From: Gaeumannomyces sp. JS-464
Taxonomy: Eukaryota; Ascomycota; Sordariomycetes; Magnaporthales; Magnaporthaceae
Assembly (NCBI GenBank): GCA_002197995.1
Contig: NGZR01000002.1
Coordinates: 8,184,001-8,248,000 of the forward strand
Reading direction: 5' to 3'
DNA length: 64,000 bases
Shown here in pieces: positions 1 through 11,597 of the stretch. The notes beneath the pieces were generated by a model. It saw nothing but the letters and a program-made list of their open reading frames with translations, was not told the origin of the DNA and searched no databases. A program made the translations under genes and the position numbers. Each line of letters starts with the position of its first letter. Position 1 is the stretch's first letter.

Positions 1-1302
1 GGACGCGGCGTGTTTGCACAAGGCCGGACGGGAATGGAGCTCTCGGCCGGCCGCAGGCGCAGCACAGCCATGCATCGGCTAGGCCAGCTGTGTGTCACTT
101 ACCAAGGCGAGCATGGGGCCACGAAGCTTTCCCATCTGCGGGCGTGTCCATTAGTACGGCTATCACGGCGACAGGACAGGCCTGCCTGCCTCTCCGAGCC
201 AACCGGCCCGGACTGATCGACATTGCGTCTCGTCCAATGCATTGATTGTGGTCCGGCCATCAGCAAGGAAGGCGGCTGGTGCGCGCCTGTGGGACAAGCA
301 CATCTGCAGCTGACAAGCGCGCCTCCTCTTGGATGGCATGCTTGACCTCTTGGGGACTCACCCCCAACCCCAATCGAGACGCGCGGGTTGCACCACATGG
401 CAGTTCTGGGCGGCTTCTTCACTGGACCAAGACGCAGGCGAAGCCACCCAAGGGTGACGGGCGAAATGGATGATGGGTGCCACGGGGAAAGGGCGGGTCC
501 CCACATTTCTGCGCGCCGCTCGGCTGCTGAGGCTGAAGATTTCTGGGGGAAGGGTGGCAGCCGGAGCATGGCAGAGGAACATTGAACGGCTGCCCGCAAG
601 TCTTGGCCTTGTGTGTTCTTTTTGTTCTAATAATAGCAACTCTCATGAGGCAGAATGATCAGGGGTGTGGATCGTCCGGATACAAGCCGTTGGGGGCCAG
701 ATTGGGTGTGATGGACCCCGAATGTTATTTTATTGATTGCCAGCATCTTCAGCCTCCTCGCAAAACCCGGCTTGATGTCGCAATCAACGGGAGGCGCAGC
801 GGCCAGCTGTTGACAGCGCTGCATCTACAACACATGAGTTGGTGAGAATCAAGCTCGAGTTGGCGGGGGCGGGTTTGTCGGCGTCTTTGGTCTTGATCAG
901 GGACAACACAACGGCTTGGGCTGCTCGCCGCATCCATTCGCTCTCGTGGCGGACCCACAGACGCGATTCGGTACCCCGCCATCAGTGACGTCCACCGCCC
1001 CTGACAACCCCAGGCTAATTCCAAACGCTTCTACCGGATGCGATGTGATGTGCGAAGAAGAAAAAAAGAAACCGCCTTTTGTCCACACCCTGCCTGGCGC
1101 CATACGCGACTGGACCTTTGGGCCTGCTCTTCGGTAGATCGCCTGCTTACTGTGTACGTCTGCATCTGCTGGAAGCGTTGCAACCACCGATTTGGAAACG
1201 CAGCAGGGTGGGAACAAACAACCAAGCCTGGGAACGAGCCCCTCCCGCGAGCCAACCGACCCAGCACCGCCGCCTGCTACCCTCTATCCACACACAACGA
1301 AG
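1..1302. other. Intergenic region upstream of GET3
   Basis: No open frame here resembles a known protein and none shows splice signals or conserved composition. The last 200 bases before the GET3 start are rich in C and A, as expected for a fungal promoter and 5' leader. No tRNA, repeat or mobile element was seen. Confidence 0.5.
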
Positions 1303-2440
1303 ATGTCGGCCGCCCTGATCGACGCCGACGCGCTGGAGCCGACGCTCCAGTCGATCCTGGACCAGCGCTCGCTGCGCTGGATCTTCGTGGGCGGCAAGGG
1401 CGGCGTGGGCAAGACGACGACGTCGTGCTCGCTGGCCATCCAGCTGGCCAAGGTCCGGCGCTCCGTCCTGCTCATCTCGACCGACCCGGCCCACAACCTG
1501 TCGGACGCCTTCTCGCAAAAGTTCGGCAAGGAGGCCCGCCTGATCGACGGCTTCGACAACCTGAGCGCCATGGAGATCGACCCCAACGGCAGCATGCAGG
1601 ACCTGCTCGCCGGCCAGGGCGACGACGCTGCCGGCGGCGGCGCTGATCAGGGCATGGCGGGCATGGGTGGCATGATGCAAGATTTAGCGTTTGCTGTGAG
1701 CTAGTCCTTGAGCCTTTCTCTCTCCCTCTACCTTTCCCTCCCGCGTTCTGGTTATGATGTAGAAAACTAAATCGTTCCTCCTCCCAAACGACACAGATCC
1801 CCGGCATCGACGAGGCCATGTCCTTCGCCGAGGTCCTCAAGCAGGTCAAGTCCCTCTCCTACGAGACTATCATCTTCGACACGGCGCCCACGGGCCACAC
1901 GCTGCGCTTCCTGCAGTTCCCCTCGGTCCTCGAGAAGGCGCTCGCAAAGGTGTCGCAGCTGTCGAGCCAGTACGGCCCCCTGCTCAACGGCTTCCTGGGC
2001 GGGCAGGGCCAGCTGCCCAACGGCCAGTCGCTGCCCGAGATGATGGAGAAGCTCGAGCAGCTGCGCGAGACCATCGCCGAGGTCAACGCGCAGTTCAAGG
2101 ACGAGAACCTGACCACTTTCGTGTGCGTCTGCATCCCCGAGTTCCTGTCCCTGTACGAGACGGAGCGCATGATCCAGGAGCTGGCCAGCTACAGCATCGA
2201 CACCCACTCCATCGTCGTCAACCAGCTGCTGTTCCCCGCAGGGGCTCCGCCTGCGAGCAGTGCGGCGCCCGCAGGCGGATGCAGAAGAAGTACCTCGACC
2301 AGATCGAGGAGCTGTACGACGAGTTCAACGTCGTAAAGATGCCCCTGCTCGTCGAGGAGGTCCGCGGCAAGGAGAAGCTCGAGCGCTTCAGCGAGATGCT
2401 CGTCAACCCTTACATCCCGCCCGACATGGCGGACGAGTAG
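1303..2440 (+). CDS. GET3: Get3/ArsA-type ATPase for tail-anchored protein insertion (frameshifted)
   Basis: The product is the homodimeric ATPase that carries tail-anchored proteins to the Get1/Get2 receptor of the ER. Exon 1 (1303-1695) holds the P-loop [10 protein letters not shown] and switch I STDPAHN. A 101-nt intron (1696-1796, GTGAGC...ACAG) follows. Exon 2 carries switch [10 protein letters not shown], the Met-rich client-binding region and the CEQC motif that binds zinc at the dimer interface. The frame changes between LLFP (ending 2237) and the CEQC segment (2252-2263). One extra C in the C4 run 2234-2237 restores a normal protein of about 340 residues ending at TAG 2438-2440. I read this as a sequencing or assembly deletion, because the rest is perfectly conserved and the gene is housekeeping. 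It is convergent with MPE1. Confidence 0.93.
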
Positions 2441-3518
2441 GCGGGGGGTTTTCGTAAAAGGCTTCGGTTTTTTGGTGGTTTTTTTTTGGTTCTTTTTTTC
2501 GGAGAATAGATTTGGTTTTTGATATCATGCTCGGAGTTTTTGCTTGGCGTCAATAAAGGGAAGTGGCGGTCTTCTTCTCTATGCCCTAGCGTGTCTGAAT
2601 GTCCATTGGTCCTATCCTTGCCGTACTTGGATGATTCAACATCCTCTATCTTCTTCCATTCTGCGGGCGACGATGGGAACAGCCGGACGAGCAAGAAAGC
2701 TCAACGTCGGCACACATCAATAAAAGAGGTCACATGTCCATGGCAAGGCTTGTCAAAGTTCACAGGATTGGAAATTTAGAAGGCGCAATGAGTTGCATAA
2801 AATAGTCGGGTTTGATTGAATGCTTCTTTTTGTTATTTTGTATTTTTAAACGCAAAGGGCGAAGGTCATGCCATCCCCCGGCCCTCGTCAAATCAGAAAG
2901 GCTCCCCCCATGTCCACCTCATGATATGATACAAGTCCAAGCAGCAGCCGCGCCTCGCCCGCACATGCAGTTGTGACCTTATCCTCCGAATTACCACCGC
3001 CCCTACCACTCCCCATCCCAGCCGGGCAATAAGCGAAAGGCCGATCGTGAACAGTGCAAACCGCCTCCAACGCCGTGTTTCGTCACCATGTCTCCGCCCG
3101 TGCCATGCCGAAAATGTAAGCGATAACAAAAAAGAGGAAGGGAAAAAAAGTATAAAAAAGGAAAAGAGAAAAAGGAAACAAAAGCGAAGGAAAAAAACAT
3201 GTAACCGCCCCAAGTATCCAAAAGAACATCGTTGTAGAGTGCCCGGGGAAATGCGTGGCCTAGAAAGCATGTGCCGCCGAAAAAGAGAGACAAAATCTCC
3301 ATGCGCAGTGGCTTTAGTCACAACAGAACGGGGAAGAATCGGGACGCTCCGGTGCGACCCGAAATGCGTAGATACAGCGGGAGAGAGTCCGGGGGTTTGG
3401 ATGCCGCGTCGCATGCTTTTCTGGGGAGGAAGAGGAATGTCTCAAGATGAAGCGTCTAAAGGTGAAGAGAAGGCAACACGTATGTCGGGGTGTCAGTCGG
3501 CACGAGCACACGGCTCGA
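2441..3518. other. Convergent intergenic region between GET3 and MPE1
   Basis: This holds the 3' ends of two convergent genes. T-rich stretches just after the GET3 stop (about 2464-2500) and A-rich stretches at 3125-3200 on the plus strand are compatible with 3' UTR and polyadenylation signals of GET3 and MPE1. No supported gene lies between them. Confidence 0.45.
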
Positions 3519-5531
3519 TTATAGCTCGCGGTAGTCGCTCGGCCGTACTCTCCTCTGCCGGTTCTGGTGGCGATGGGGATTGACGGGCTTGCGGAAGTAG
3601 GCGTCGTCCTCGGTGGCCGGTTGGTTGGAGAACTGCTTGAACGGAGCCATGTGGTTGTTGTAGCCCCCGTTCATGTGGCCGTTCATATGGCCGTTCATGT
3701 TGCCATTCATCTGACCCTGATTCATGCCCCAGCCGGGCCCGTTATTGCCATGGTTGCCGCCCATAGGGTAGCCACCGTTCATGCTGCCGCCTCCGCCGCT
3801 GTTGTAGCCGCCGCCCATGGGGTAGCCGCCGTTCATGTTCCCGCCGCCGTTCATGTTGCCGCCGGGGCCGTTGTTGAAGCCGCCCATGCCCATCATCGGG
3901 TTCATCATTGGGTTCATCATGCCCATGTTGCCCATGTTGCCCATGCTCATGTTGGGCATCCCCATCATGCCAGCGTGCATCCCGTTCATCATGGGCATCG
4001 GCGCAAAGGGCATCATGCCCATGCCCATTGGGTTCATGCCGCCCATCATCTGCTGCATCATCTGCTGTTGCTGTTGCGCCTCCTGCTGCTGCTGCATCGC
4101 CTTAGGAGCCCGCGGCACTCTCGGGTTCTCAGCGAGCTCCTCCGCAGGGCGCTTCTTGGGGTTTGCGCCGTCACCGTTGGTGGTGGCGACGATGCCGTCG
4201 ACCGCCTTTGGTGCATCTTTTCCGGGCGACTTGGGCGACTTTGACCCTGATGCTGACTGCTTGCTAGGATCCTCGGCAGTCGCGTTTGAGTCAGCAGGCT
4301 GGTTGTTGTTTGCCGAGGGTGAGCTGCCGGCAGCGGCTGTTGGGCTCTTCGCCTGATCCTTGTCCTTGCCCTCTTTCTCATCGAGGTATTCCTTAATCTT
4401 GGCCGACGTGTCGTCGTCGGGCTTGAGGTTGTCGATTAGAACGCCCTCGGACTGGCAGCCGGGGCAGACAAAGTCGCTCTCTATGAGGGCGTTTGTTATG
4501 CAATCGTTGCAATATGTCTTCTCACAGCATGGAGTCTTCATTGGCTCATTAAATAGTCTTTTGTCCATGGGGCACTCCAGGCCCCTGTCCTGCAGCTCCT
4601 TGTCGCCCTGCACGGCGACCTTCTGGGCGGCGGCCGACGATTTGGTCCGCGCCTGGAACTTTTGCCACACCGCCTTGTCCTGCAGCGCAATGACAAACTC
4701 TCCGTCGGCGTTCACCATGACGCCTGAGGGGACCTTGGCGTCGTCGTCCAAGCCATTCTGGCCCAGTATTGTGGCCTTGTCCACCGTCTTCAGCATCGAC
4801 TTGGGGATGCCGGTCGTCCTCTTCACACGCGGCCTGTTGTCGAAGTCAGGGTTGTCGTTCGTTGGGCACAGCTGGATCCAGTGGCCTTTCTCGCCGCAGC
4901 GGTAGCAGATGTATCCGTTTGGTGGGTCGTGATCCGGGACATTCACTGGCCTCTTGCCAGGCCCGGCCTTGTTGTTGTGGAAGACGGGGGTTTGACTGAA
5001 GTGAAGATGTGTTAGTGGCTGTTGAACGAGTGCGGGTGGGCGAGGACAAAAGGGTATTCCTGTCGGTGACTTACTGAGACAGCTCTTCTTGCTGGGCAGT
5101 CCACTGCTCCGACTGCGCCTGGAACATGGCAGCCAGCCTCTCCTCCTCGGTGAGCGCGTTGCTCATCTGTGCGAGGGCAGTAGATGTGGTCTTCGCGGCC
5201 GCCTTGGCGATCTGCTCTTTCCTCGAGTTGTTCTTGGCGTTCACGGGCATCTTCCCGGACACGTATCGGGCGGCGCGCCCGGCGCCCTGCTTGATGGAGG
5301 GCAGTCGCCGGGCGACCACGGTCGTAGACCGGGGATAATGGTGGTGTCATCGTCGTACTCCTCCGCGCCGTCTTCGGTGTAGATGGCAAGGTCGAAGTCT
5401 GTTCCGTCGCCTAGTCCGCTCTTGAGGATAATGTCACGCTTCAGTTCAAAGACCGAGATGCCGGTGCCGTCGAATTCTACACGGGTAGGCTCCTTCTGGG
5501 ACTTGAACTTGAAGAAAACGGAGGAAGACAT
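3519..5531 (-). CDS. MPE1: Mpe1/RBBP6-like subunit of the cleavage and polyadenylation factor (frameshifted)
   Basis: Mpe1 is a core CPF subunit in pre-mRNA 3'-end cleavage and polyadenylation. Exon 1 (5531-5075) encodes the ubiquitin-like DWNN domain that starts the family. A 79-nt intron (5074-4996) follows. Exon 2 (4995-3519) holds a CCHC zinc knuckle (CYRCGEKGHWIQLC), a RING-like domain (CPMDKRLF to FVCPGC), an acidic Ser-rich linker and a long Met/Asn/Gly-rich tail from about 4110 to 3620, ending in a basic stretch. The DWNN domain breaks at TTIIP. The run G4 at 5331-5334 (C4 on the coding strand) needs one more base to join the next segment, beginning RSTTVVARRLPSIK, in frame. A 1-base assembly deletion is the likely cause. 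Confidence 0.92.
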
Positions 5532-7338
5532 CTTGGTCGAAGGCCGGCTGGCGACGCTGTGTTACGTGCTCGAGGTCCAGATGACCAGCCCGGTAAGGGT
5601 CTTGCTCGAGGTAAGGTACACGGGTATGATCCCGATTGCTGCTCTGATGACGAGCCTGTATTCGCACCAAGGAAGGGGGTTGTATAGAAAAAAAGGAGGG
5701 ATGTGGAATTGTGTAGTATGTCTGGTGTGGGAGGATGGAAAGATCGCGAATAACGTGGGCTGCTGCTCTGCCTCAATTTTCTTCGTAGGTATGGGTTGAC
5801 AGGTCAGGCTGCCGCCGTCTTTGTCCCCTTCCCTCGTCTTTCTTTCTTTGTTGTTTTAGCGTCAACTTTGCAGGCAGTGAAATAGTAGAAAATCAATTCT
5901 GATTGAACCCGCGAGAACAATATCAGGCCCCGGGATGACGAGAAATTAAAAAGGGAAAAAAAGAAATGGTCAAGCAGAGTCAATACAAAGCCCCGACGAG
6001 CGTGGCGCTGTCGCCCAGTCAAGCAGGAAAGGGCTGAATAGAATCAACTCTTCCTCCTCAATAGCACCTCGTCACCACCATAGCAGATGTGAAACCTTTG
6101 TTTGCGACGTGCGGTTAGCCACTGAAGTCCCTCCGGGTCCGTCGGGTTCAGGAAAGGTCGAGTCTAGGCGCGCGCGATGCGAGAGACACGGGGTGAGGAT
6201 GGATTAGGCAAAAAGAGTTATGGGTGCGGTGACGCGCGACAGAGTTTGCTTTGGAGTCCTGCTCGTGTCTGCAGGAGCCGAAAGTCTGGTCAAACGCGTC
6301 TTCTGGGTTTGGGGATCGTCGGAACGCGCGCGTTCCTCAGTTCGCGGAGATGGCGCCGGTGGTGCCGCTGAGAGACAGATGAGGGAGACGGCGCCGTGAT
6401 GCGGATGAAATGCGAGTTGTCGGAGAAAGAAAAGAGGCGGAGGGAGAAAAAGTCAGTTGCCGGCTTTTGAGGGACAAGTTGTCGCAGGAGAGGGGGCGGG
6501 TGAACATGGAAGGTTTTGGCACGGCCCACTCACCCACACCTGCCTGCCTCGTTGCCTGGCTGGGCGCGTGCATGTCAGAGTCAGGGCGGCAGGCTGATGC
6601 CTGCTGTGTCAGGCACAAAGAAGATGACAGAATCGACCGTCACATGACCTGCGGGGGCGAACATGAGCACGTGCACGATTGCGTCTGACGCCCCGCAGCG
6701 GCCAATCAGGGAGGCTCCCTTCTCTCCGCAGCGCTCGAGCAGCTCTCTCATGACGGTTGGGTGATTTTGCAGCATTTCCCCACCATTTGCCGGCGCGGCC
6801 TGCAGCCGGGGGGCTGGCTCCGCCAATGCCAGCTCGGGCAAAGATTGGAGTGAACTGATCGCACCTGCGCGACGTTCGATGTGCGTCGTCTTCGGGTTGC
6901 TCAAGGCGCCAGGTTCCCCTCACGGAGCGGCAAGCCACCGCGCGACACTGAAGCGGCCCTGATCCATCTCGCCTTTAAGCTTTCGGACCCCCAAGCTGTC
7001 TCCCCATCTGCCGTGCCGTGGGGTATTGTTTTGTGTCGTGGGAAAATCCGCGGCTTGAACCCGATCCCCAGCTTTTTGGACAGCATCACCTCGAGGGCAC
7101 GCATTGGCTTCGACAGCCCGACCGACACGAGGCTGGTCATGAGATTCTTACCATCTTTATCCCCTAAGCTTTGCTGCTGCTAGGCTCCCCGCGCCGGCAC
7201 GCCCACTGAAGCATCCAACCGCCCGCCTAATCGACCAAGATCTGAGCTACCCCGGCCGGTATCGACGGATCTCACCACCGCCACCGACGTACCTCTCCTC
7301 GCCAATCACACAGCCAGCCCACCTTCTGAGCCGACACC
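5532..7338. other. Intergenic region between divergent MPE1 and PRELI genes
   Basis: About 1.8 kb lies between two divergent start codons. I see no protein with recognisable motifs on either strand, and no tRNA or transposon. It should contain both promoters. The 150 bases before 7339 are C-rich and ATG-poor, as in a fungal 5' leader. Confidence 0.45.
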
Positions 7339-8078
7339 ATGGTTCTCACGCACACGACCACCTACAACTACTCCCACCCTTTCCCGACCGTCACCCTCGC
7401 CTTCTTCCTCCGCTACTGCTCGCCGCAGCTGAACCCCTTCGCGGCCCATGTGCTGAGCACCGACACCATTGAGAGCCGGCTCGACCCGGAGACGGGCCGC
7501 CTGCACACACCCGCATCCACCTCAAGAAGTCCCGCCTTCCTGGCGCCGTCTTCAAGCTCCTCCCCACCAGCGTCACGGGCGGCGGCGCAGGCGGCGACAA
7601 GGCCTCGTACGTGCTGGAGACCAGCGTCGTCGATGTGCGCGAGGGTTGGATGCGCACAGAGAGCCGCAACCTCAACTTCGTCGGTGTGCTCTCTGTCGTC
7701 GAGCGGCAGACATACACTGCGCCGCCCACTGGCGCCGACACCACCACGGGTGTCGAGACCACCGTTGTCTTCCGGTCCAGGATAGGCGACAAGCTGAGGG
7801 AGAAGATTGGGCAGGCCGCCTCGGCCAGCCAGCAGCAGCAGTCCCAATCCAGGGACCCATCAGCTGGCCCGAGCTGGTTCGGCATGGGCTGGGCCGCCGG
7901 CCTGGGCACCAAGGGCATCCAAAGGAGCATCGAATCCATGGCGTCGACCAAGACTATCGACCAGCTCGGCAAGAGCCGTGAGGGCATGAGAGTTGTTCTC
8001 GAGCGTCTTCGAAAGAGTGGACTGGTCAACATCATGGAGCTGACGAGGCGAGCGAGGGACGCCAATCCCAATGCTTGA
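7339..8078 (+). CDS. PRELI/MSF1 (UPS-like) mitochondrial phospholipid transfer protein (frameshifted)
   Basis: PRELI-domain proteins (yeast Ups1/Ups2/Ups3) carry phosphatidic acid or phosphatidylserine across the mitochondrial intermembrane space with Mdm35. The N-terminus has the family's aromatic THTTTYNYSHPF segment and the DPETGRLHT motif. After a frame change at 7504-7512 (CACACACCC) come TRIHLKKSRLP, KASYVLETSVVD and NLNF, all PRELI hallmarks. The C-terminal half (7611-8078) is amphipathic and ends RRARDANPNA. Inserting one base, or removing one CA, at the CA repeat restores a single frame of about 246 residues. No intron is visible. Assignment to UPS1 or UPS2 is not possible by eye. 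Confidence 0.85.
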
Positions 8079-8810
8079 TCGAGCTTGCTCCACGACCTTT
8101 TTGCGGCTCTGAAATAGCTGCTCTCTGGTTCAACAGACCTGACGCTTACGCTTATGTGGACCCTTGACCACGATTCGATCCGATGTCCTTCTTTACGCTG
8201 CCTTGGTCGTGGGTGTCTGATTCGCGGATCTTGATTACCCTTCATTTTCATCGACTACTTCACCATGTCATCTTTTGTACACCATATACGCACCCACGGC
8301 CTCGGCTTCTGCTTTCTTTTCCCCTCCTTTTAGCAAGGCGTTGGTGTTTTATTATGATCTTATCCACCCCTGTAGTGTGGGCTGGGGTGCGCTTGTGGGC
8401 TCTGCCGCTAGCGCCAGCCCCGATCGCCTTGGCCTGCTTGAGGGGTCGTTGACTACCGTCGACACATCTGACCCACGCTTCTGCGGATTTCACGCACTGT
8501 TTGCTGCCGCGAGCCGGGAAGCAGCGCATGAAAATGTGGGAATCAGGACGAGGTGGTCAGCGAGATGTTGACTACCTCGTCTGTTCTCTGTGTGTTTGGA
8601 TAGTTGGATATGAACTCCAGGAGGTGCCCTCTCCCTAACGAAGCGGTCTCCCCTCTCATGTCAAAGCTGTGGCAGCTTAGCGGGACATGTTTGTAAAAGA
8701 AATTAAAAAGAATTTATGAGCAACGCAAAAGTACGGCATAGTCGCATGCAACGCATTCCCACGTAACTGCCTCGTGCTAATTTAACCAAAAACCATCCGG
8801 CTAGGTCTTA
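8079..8810. other. Intergenic region after the PRELI gene
   Basis: Probable 3' UTR of the PRELI gene followed by AT-richer sequence near 8690-8810. No gene is supported. Confidence 0.4.
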
Positions 8811-9140
8811 TTAGGTCAGCATGTCGCGGTCTCCGAGCGTGGACCCCGCGGCCACGAGGGTCTGGAGCGCGTCGAGGCTGCCGCCCTCGATGGCCATTAT
8901 GATCGGGGTGCCGGCGGTGTAGGAGGTTTGCGTGTGGATGTCGCGCCGACCGCCAGGACGGGGAGCACCACCTTGGCCTTCCATTTCAGGCAGGCCATCG
9001 CCAGCGCGGGGGCCGCAGCCGTCAAATCCGCTGTTGAGGTCGCGCCAGAGCCGTTCTGGGGAACAAGTTTTCCACGCCAGCCTCCATACGGCCGTTGACA
9101 CAGTGGACGATGATATGCGCGGAGCGGGAGTGGGGGAATG
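8811..9140 (-). pseudogene. Ankyrin-repeat gene fragment
   Basis: Two adjacent ankyrin-like units can be read on the minus strand in different frames. One contains PALAMACLKWKAKVVLPVLAVGA. The next contains GTPIIMAIEGGSLDALQTLVAAGS and ends in a stop at 8811-8813. They join if one base is missing near 8945, where GA is followed by DIHTQTS. No start codon, upstream exons or partner domain can be found, so this looks like the 3' remnant of an ankyrin gene. It sits at the left edge of an accessory block full of similar relics. Confidence 0.6.
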
Positions 9141-9410
9141 GTGAGGGAGCGGACTGGCAATGTAGGCCGGACCTGGCTAGACACTGAATTGCTCGCTATG
9201 GAGGAAAAGGGGCATAATTGATGGAGAGGCGGTAGTAAAAGGAGATAGGAAAAAAAAGGGGGAAGGAGGGGAAAAGACAAAAAAAAAAAAAAAGGCCAAT
9301 AGACTAGGATGATGACAACAGAAGAGGTTTTAGTGGCAAGGAACATAATTGCCTGAAGATATGGAAGGAAACTTGAACCCCATCTCGAAAAACGATCTAG
9401 CACGTCCAAG

Positions 9411-9630
9411 TCACTGATCATTGTAGTTTTTCAGGACCTTCAGCGCACACTCGAGGGTTTGTTTCGTCTCCTCTATATCCTTACGCTTCTCCATGGTGCC
9501 CGGCTTCTCCTTGGCAATAGCCTCGATTGTGTCCTTGTCGAGGTCAATGATAATGTTGCTCGTCAGGATCGAGCGCTGAAGCTGTTTCAATATGGTATGC
9601 TCAACAACAAGAGAGCACACGTAGCCGACA
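9411..9630 (-). pseudogene. C-terminal (GED-like) fragment of a dynamin-family GTPase
   Basis: The minus-strand frame reads VCSLVVEHTILKQLQ, then DLDKDTIEAIAKEK and ETKQTLECALKVLKNY, ending at 9411. This matches the pattern of the GTPase effector domain of fungal dynamin-like/Mx-like proteins (an ER-H-x-L helix, then an aspartate-rich turn and a helix of charged residues). A plausible 3' splice site (CTTATCAG, with an ACTAAC branch site upstream) lies just before it near 9640. No GTPase or middle domain is found upstream, so it is probably an orphan last exon. The family assignment rests on pattern only. Confidence 0.45.
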
Positions 9631-9640
9631 AAAGACGCCC

Positions 9641-10153
9641 TGATAAGTTACGAGATAGAGACCCAGTTAGTTATTTTGGACCGCCAGTAAGAGTACTGCA
9701 TAGGAAAGGCAAAAGTTAGCAAAGGATCTTGGAGCAATGGCCGAACGGCACGGTGACACCCTAGGTGAGGCCTGCGCCCCGGGAAAACAAAAGGCGAGGC
9801 AAAAGAAACACTGCCCTTGTTCAACGGCCAATGGCGAGAGACTCCCACCTCCTGCTTTTCAGCAACTTATTAGACGCTCTTTTGTAGCTGGTTCTTGCGG
9901 CGGGATGCAGGTAACGTGGGATCTGGTCGCCTGTCGGTTTGCGGGCTGGATCGTCTCCTATCGTTTGTATGGATTTACGGTCGACCCGGTCGCCCAGTAG
10001 GCCTGCTTTGATGGATGGAACGTATAAATACATGCATTGGGTTCTAGGGGACCTTTTTTTTTTTCTTCTTTCACCCCATACCGACCAGTCAGCCCCGGCT
10101 GGGTCGTATCGGCTGGGAGCGAAACGGGCGGCGAAGCGTACATCTGCCACGGA
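9641..10153. other. Non-coding stretch in accessory block
   Basis: No gene is supported. A TATA-like element (TATAAATA at about 10023) followed by a T-rich tract (10050-10070) looks like a promoter reading rightward, but no open frame of note follows it. Confidence 0.3.
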
Positions 10154-11597
10154 CTAGTCCCCGTCCTCCCTTCCCATGCGGTCTTCCACCGGAGTCACGC
10201 CTGGGTGTAAGTAGTACATTGCCTGTGCTACGTCTTTGGGCGTACGACGTATCCCTAGTGTCGTCCCCAAGTGACCCAGCTCGTACCGGACGCAGCACTC
10301 GTGAAGCCTCCTCTTGACGGCTAGCCGGCACGCAAAGTCGCCGCTGCGCTCGTCCGGAAATTCCCTCCCGCCACTGATGGACGACTGGAACTGGAACTTG
10401 CCGCAGTGCTCATCAGAGATGCACAGGCAGAAATTGTCCTCGGAGTGTCGGCTAAGCGTTGGAGAAGACGCACAAGTAATGCCGCATGAGGCTCGGGGAC
10501 TTGTGCGGGGGCTTGAGCAGGGACTCTCCACAGCGTTTCAGCGTGAATGACCACAGGTAGGGGAACCCGCCCAGACACTGGGCATCAGTGTTCTCCACGG
10601 ATCGCAGCCTGGGCCGGCCTCGAGGAACATGCCTTCGAAGCCCAAGGACTGGAGCTTGTCACCTTCGAGTCTCGACAACAGCTGATCTAGGTACCCTGGA
10701 GACACGGGACCAGAGGGGCAGCTCTTGCCGCATGTCACGATGAGGCGGCGGATGCTGCTGGGCGACCGCGCTTGTTGACACAAGCTCGATGCAGGACCAG
10801 ATAGCTGCGGGACCACCCTCTAAAACAATGCCATTCAGGCTACGCGTTGAAGAAAGCAAGCACGTGTGAACGACTGGACTTCGGTGGCGTGGGCGGGGCC
10901 GTGCTGCTGATCACATCTGCCACGAAGCGGAGGGTATGCAGGTCAGGCAGGGCGTCCCAGATGCCGCGGCGCAATGTCTGGGGCTGGAGCAGCTGCTCGG
11001 CTCGTGCACGACGGAGCTTTTGCGCGTGAAGGACACGCGCAGAGATTGCACGGATATGGCGTTGGCTGGGTTGGGTTGGTAGCTAGCGCCATCACGATGG
11101 CAAGCGCATCGGTCGACAAAGCTAGGCTTGGACGATGGCAAGCGCATCGGTCGACAAAGCCAGGCTTGGACGATGTGGTCCCGGAAACTGGGCACCGCCG
11201 ACTGCTGGTCCTCGATCGCGAAGGACCGGCAGCTGGGGAAGCCGTCGCGGACGCATTCCAACAGCGCTGCCGCGGTTGGCGTCGTTAAATCTAGGTGGCC
11301 GCCTGTGTCGCGCGACCAGTCGTGCTCCTTAATAGGGAAATGCTGCCAATCAACATAGTTCGGGCTGCCCCCTACGGTCGGGCTCCAAGGGGAGATGTGT
11401 AAAGTGCGAACTTGGTGGCGGAACCGCTCCAGGCGCGCCGCACCGAGCAGCCTGGACAGGCTACACCAGGTGAGGATACCAGACGGTTGGGCAACGATCC
11501 TTCTCTCCCAACGGGCAAAGGCAGGCGGTTGGTTAGGTACGGTAATGTCGAGGGCAAAAAACAGCTGATTGGCCAGAACTTGAAAATTGGCACACAA
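10154..11597 (-). pseudogene. Decayed F-box/LRR-type fungal gene
   Basis: Several minus-strand frames give pieces resembling fungal F-box-associated hypothetical proteins. They are a 5' piece (11597-11150) with SLSRLLGAARLERFRHQVRTLHISPW and a TAAALLECVRDGFPSCRSF segment, a middle piece with RRGIWDALPDLHTLRFVADV (about 11030-10900), a piece with YLDQLLSRLEGDKLQSLGFEGM (10800-10590), and a tail with DNFCLCISDEHCGKFQFQ (10460-10154). The pieces lie in the right order but in at least three frames, and a 38-bp tandem duplication interrupts them. There is no clear start codon. I regard it as a pseudogene, since these breaks are too many for homopolymer errors alone. Confidence 0.5.
11095..11170. 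repeat. Tandem duplication, 38-bp unit, two copies
   Basis: The unit beginning CGATGGCAAGCGCATCGG occurs at 11095-11132 and again at 11133-11170 with a single T/C difference. The unit length is not a multiple of three, so it shifts the frame of the decayed F-box-type gene it lies in. Confidence 0.9.

Noticed and set aside
2231..2241. An 11-nt GT...AG mini-intron to explain the GET3 break
   Set aside because: Far too short to be spliced. A missing C in the C4 run explains the frame change.
3567..4244. His/Ala/Val-rich open frame on the plus strand
   Set aside because: Antisense shadow of the Met/Asn/Gly-rich repeat in MPE1.
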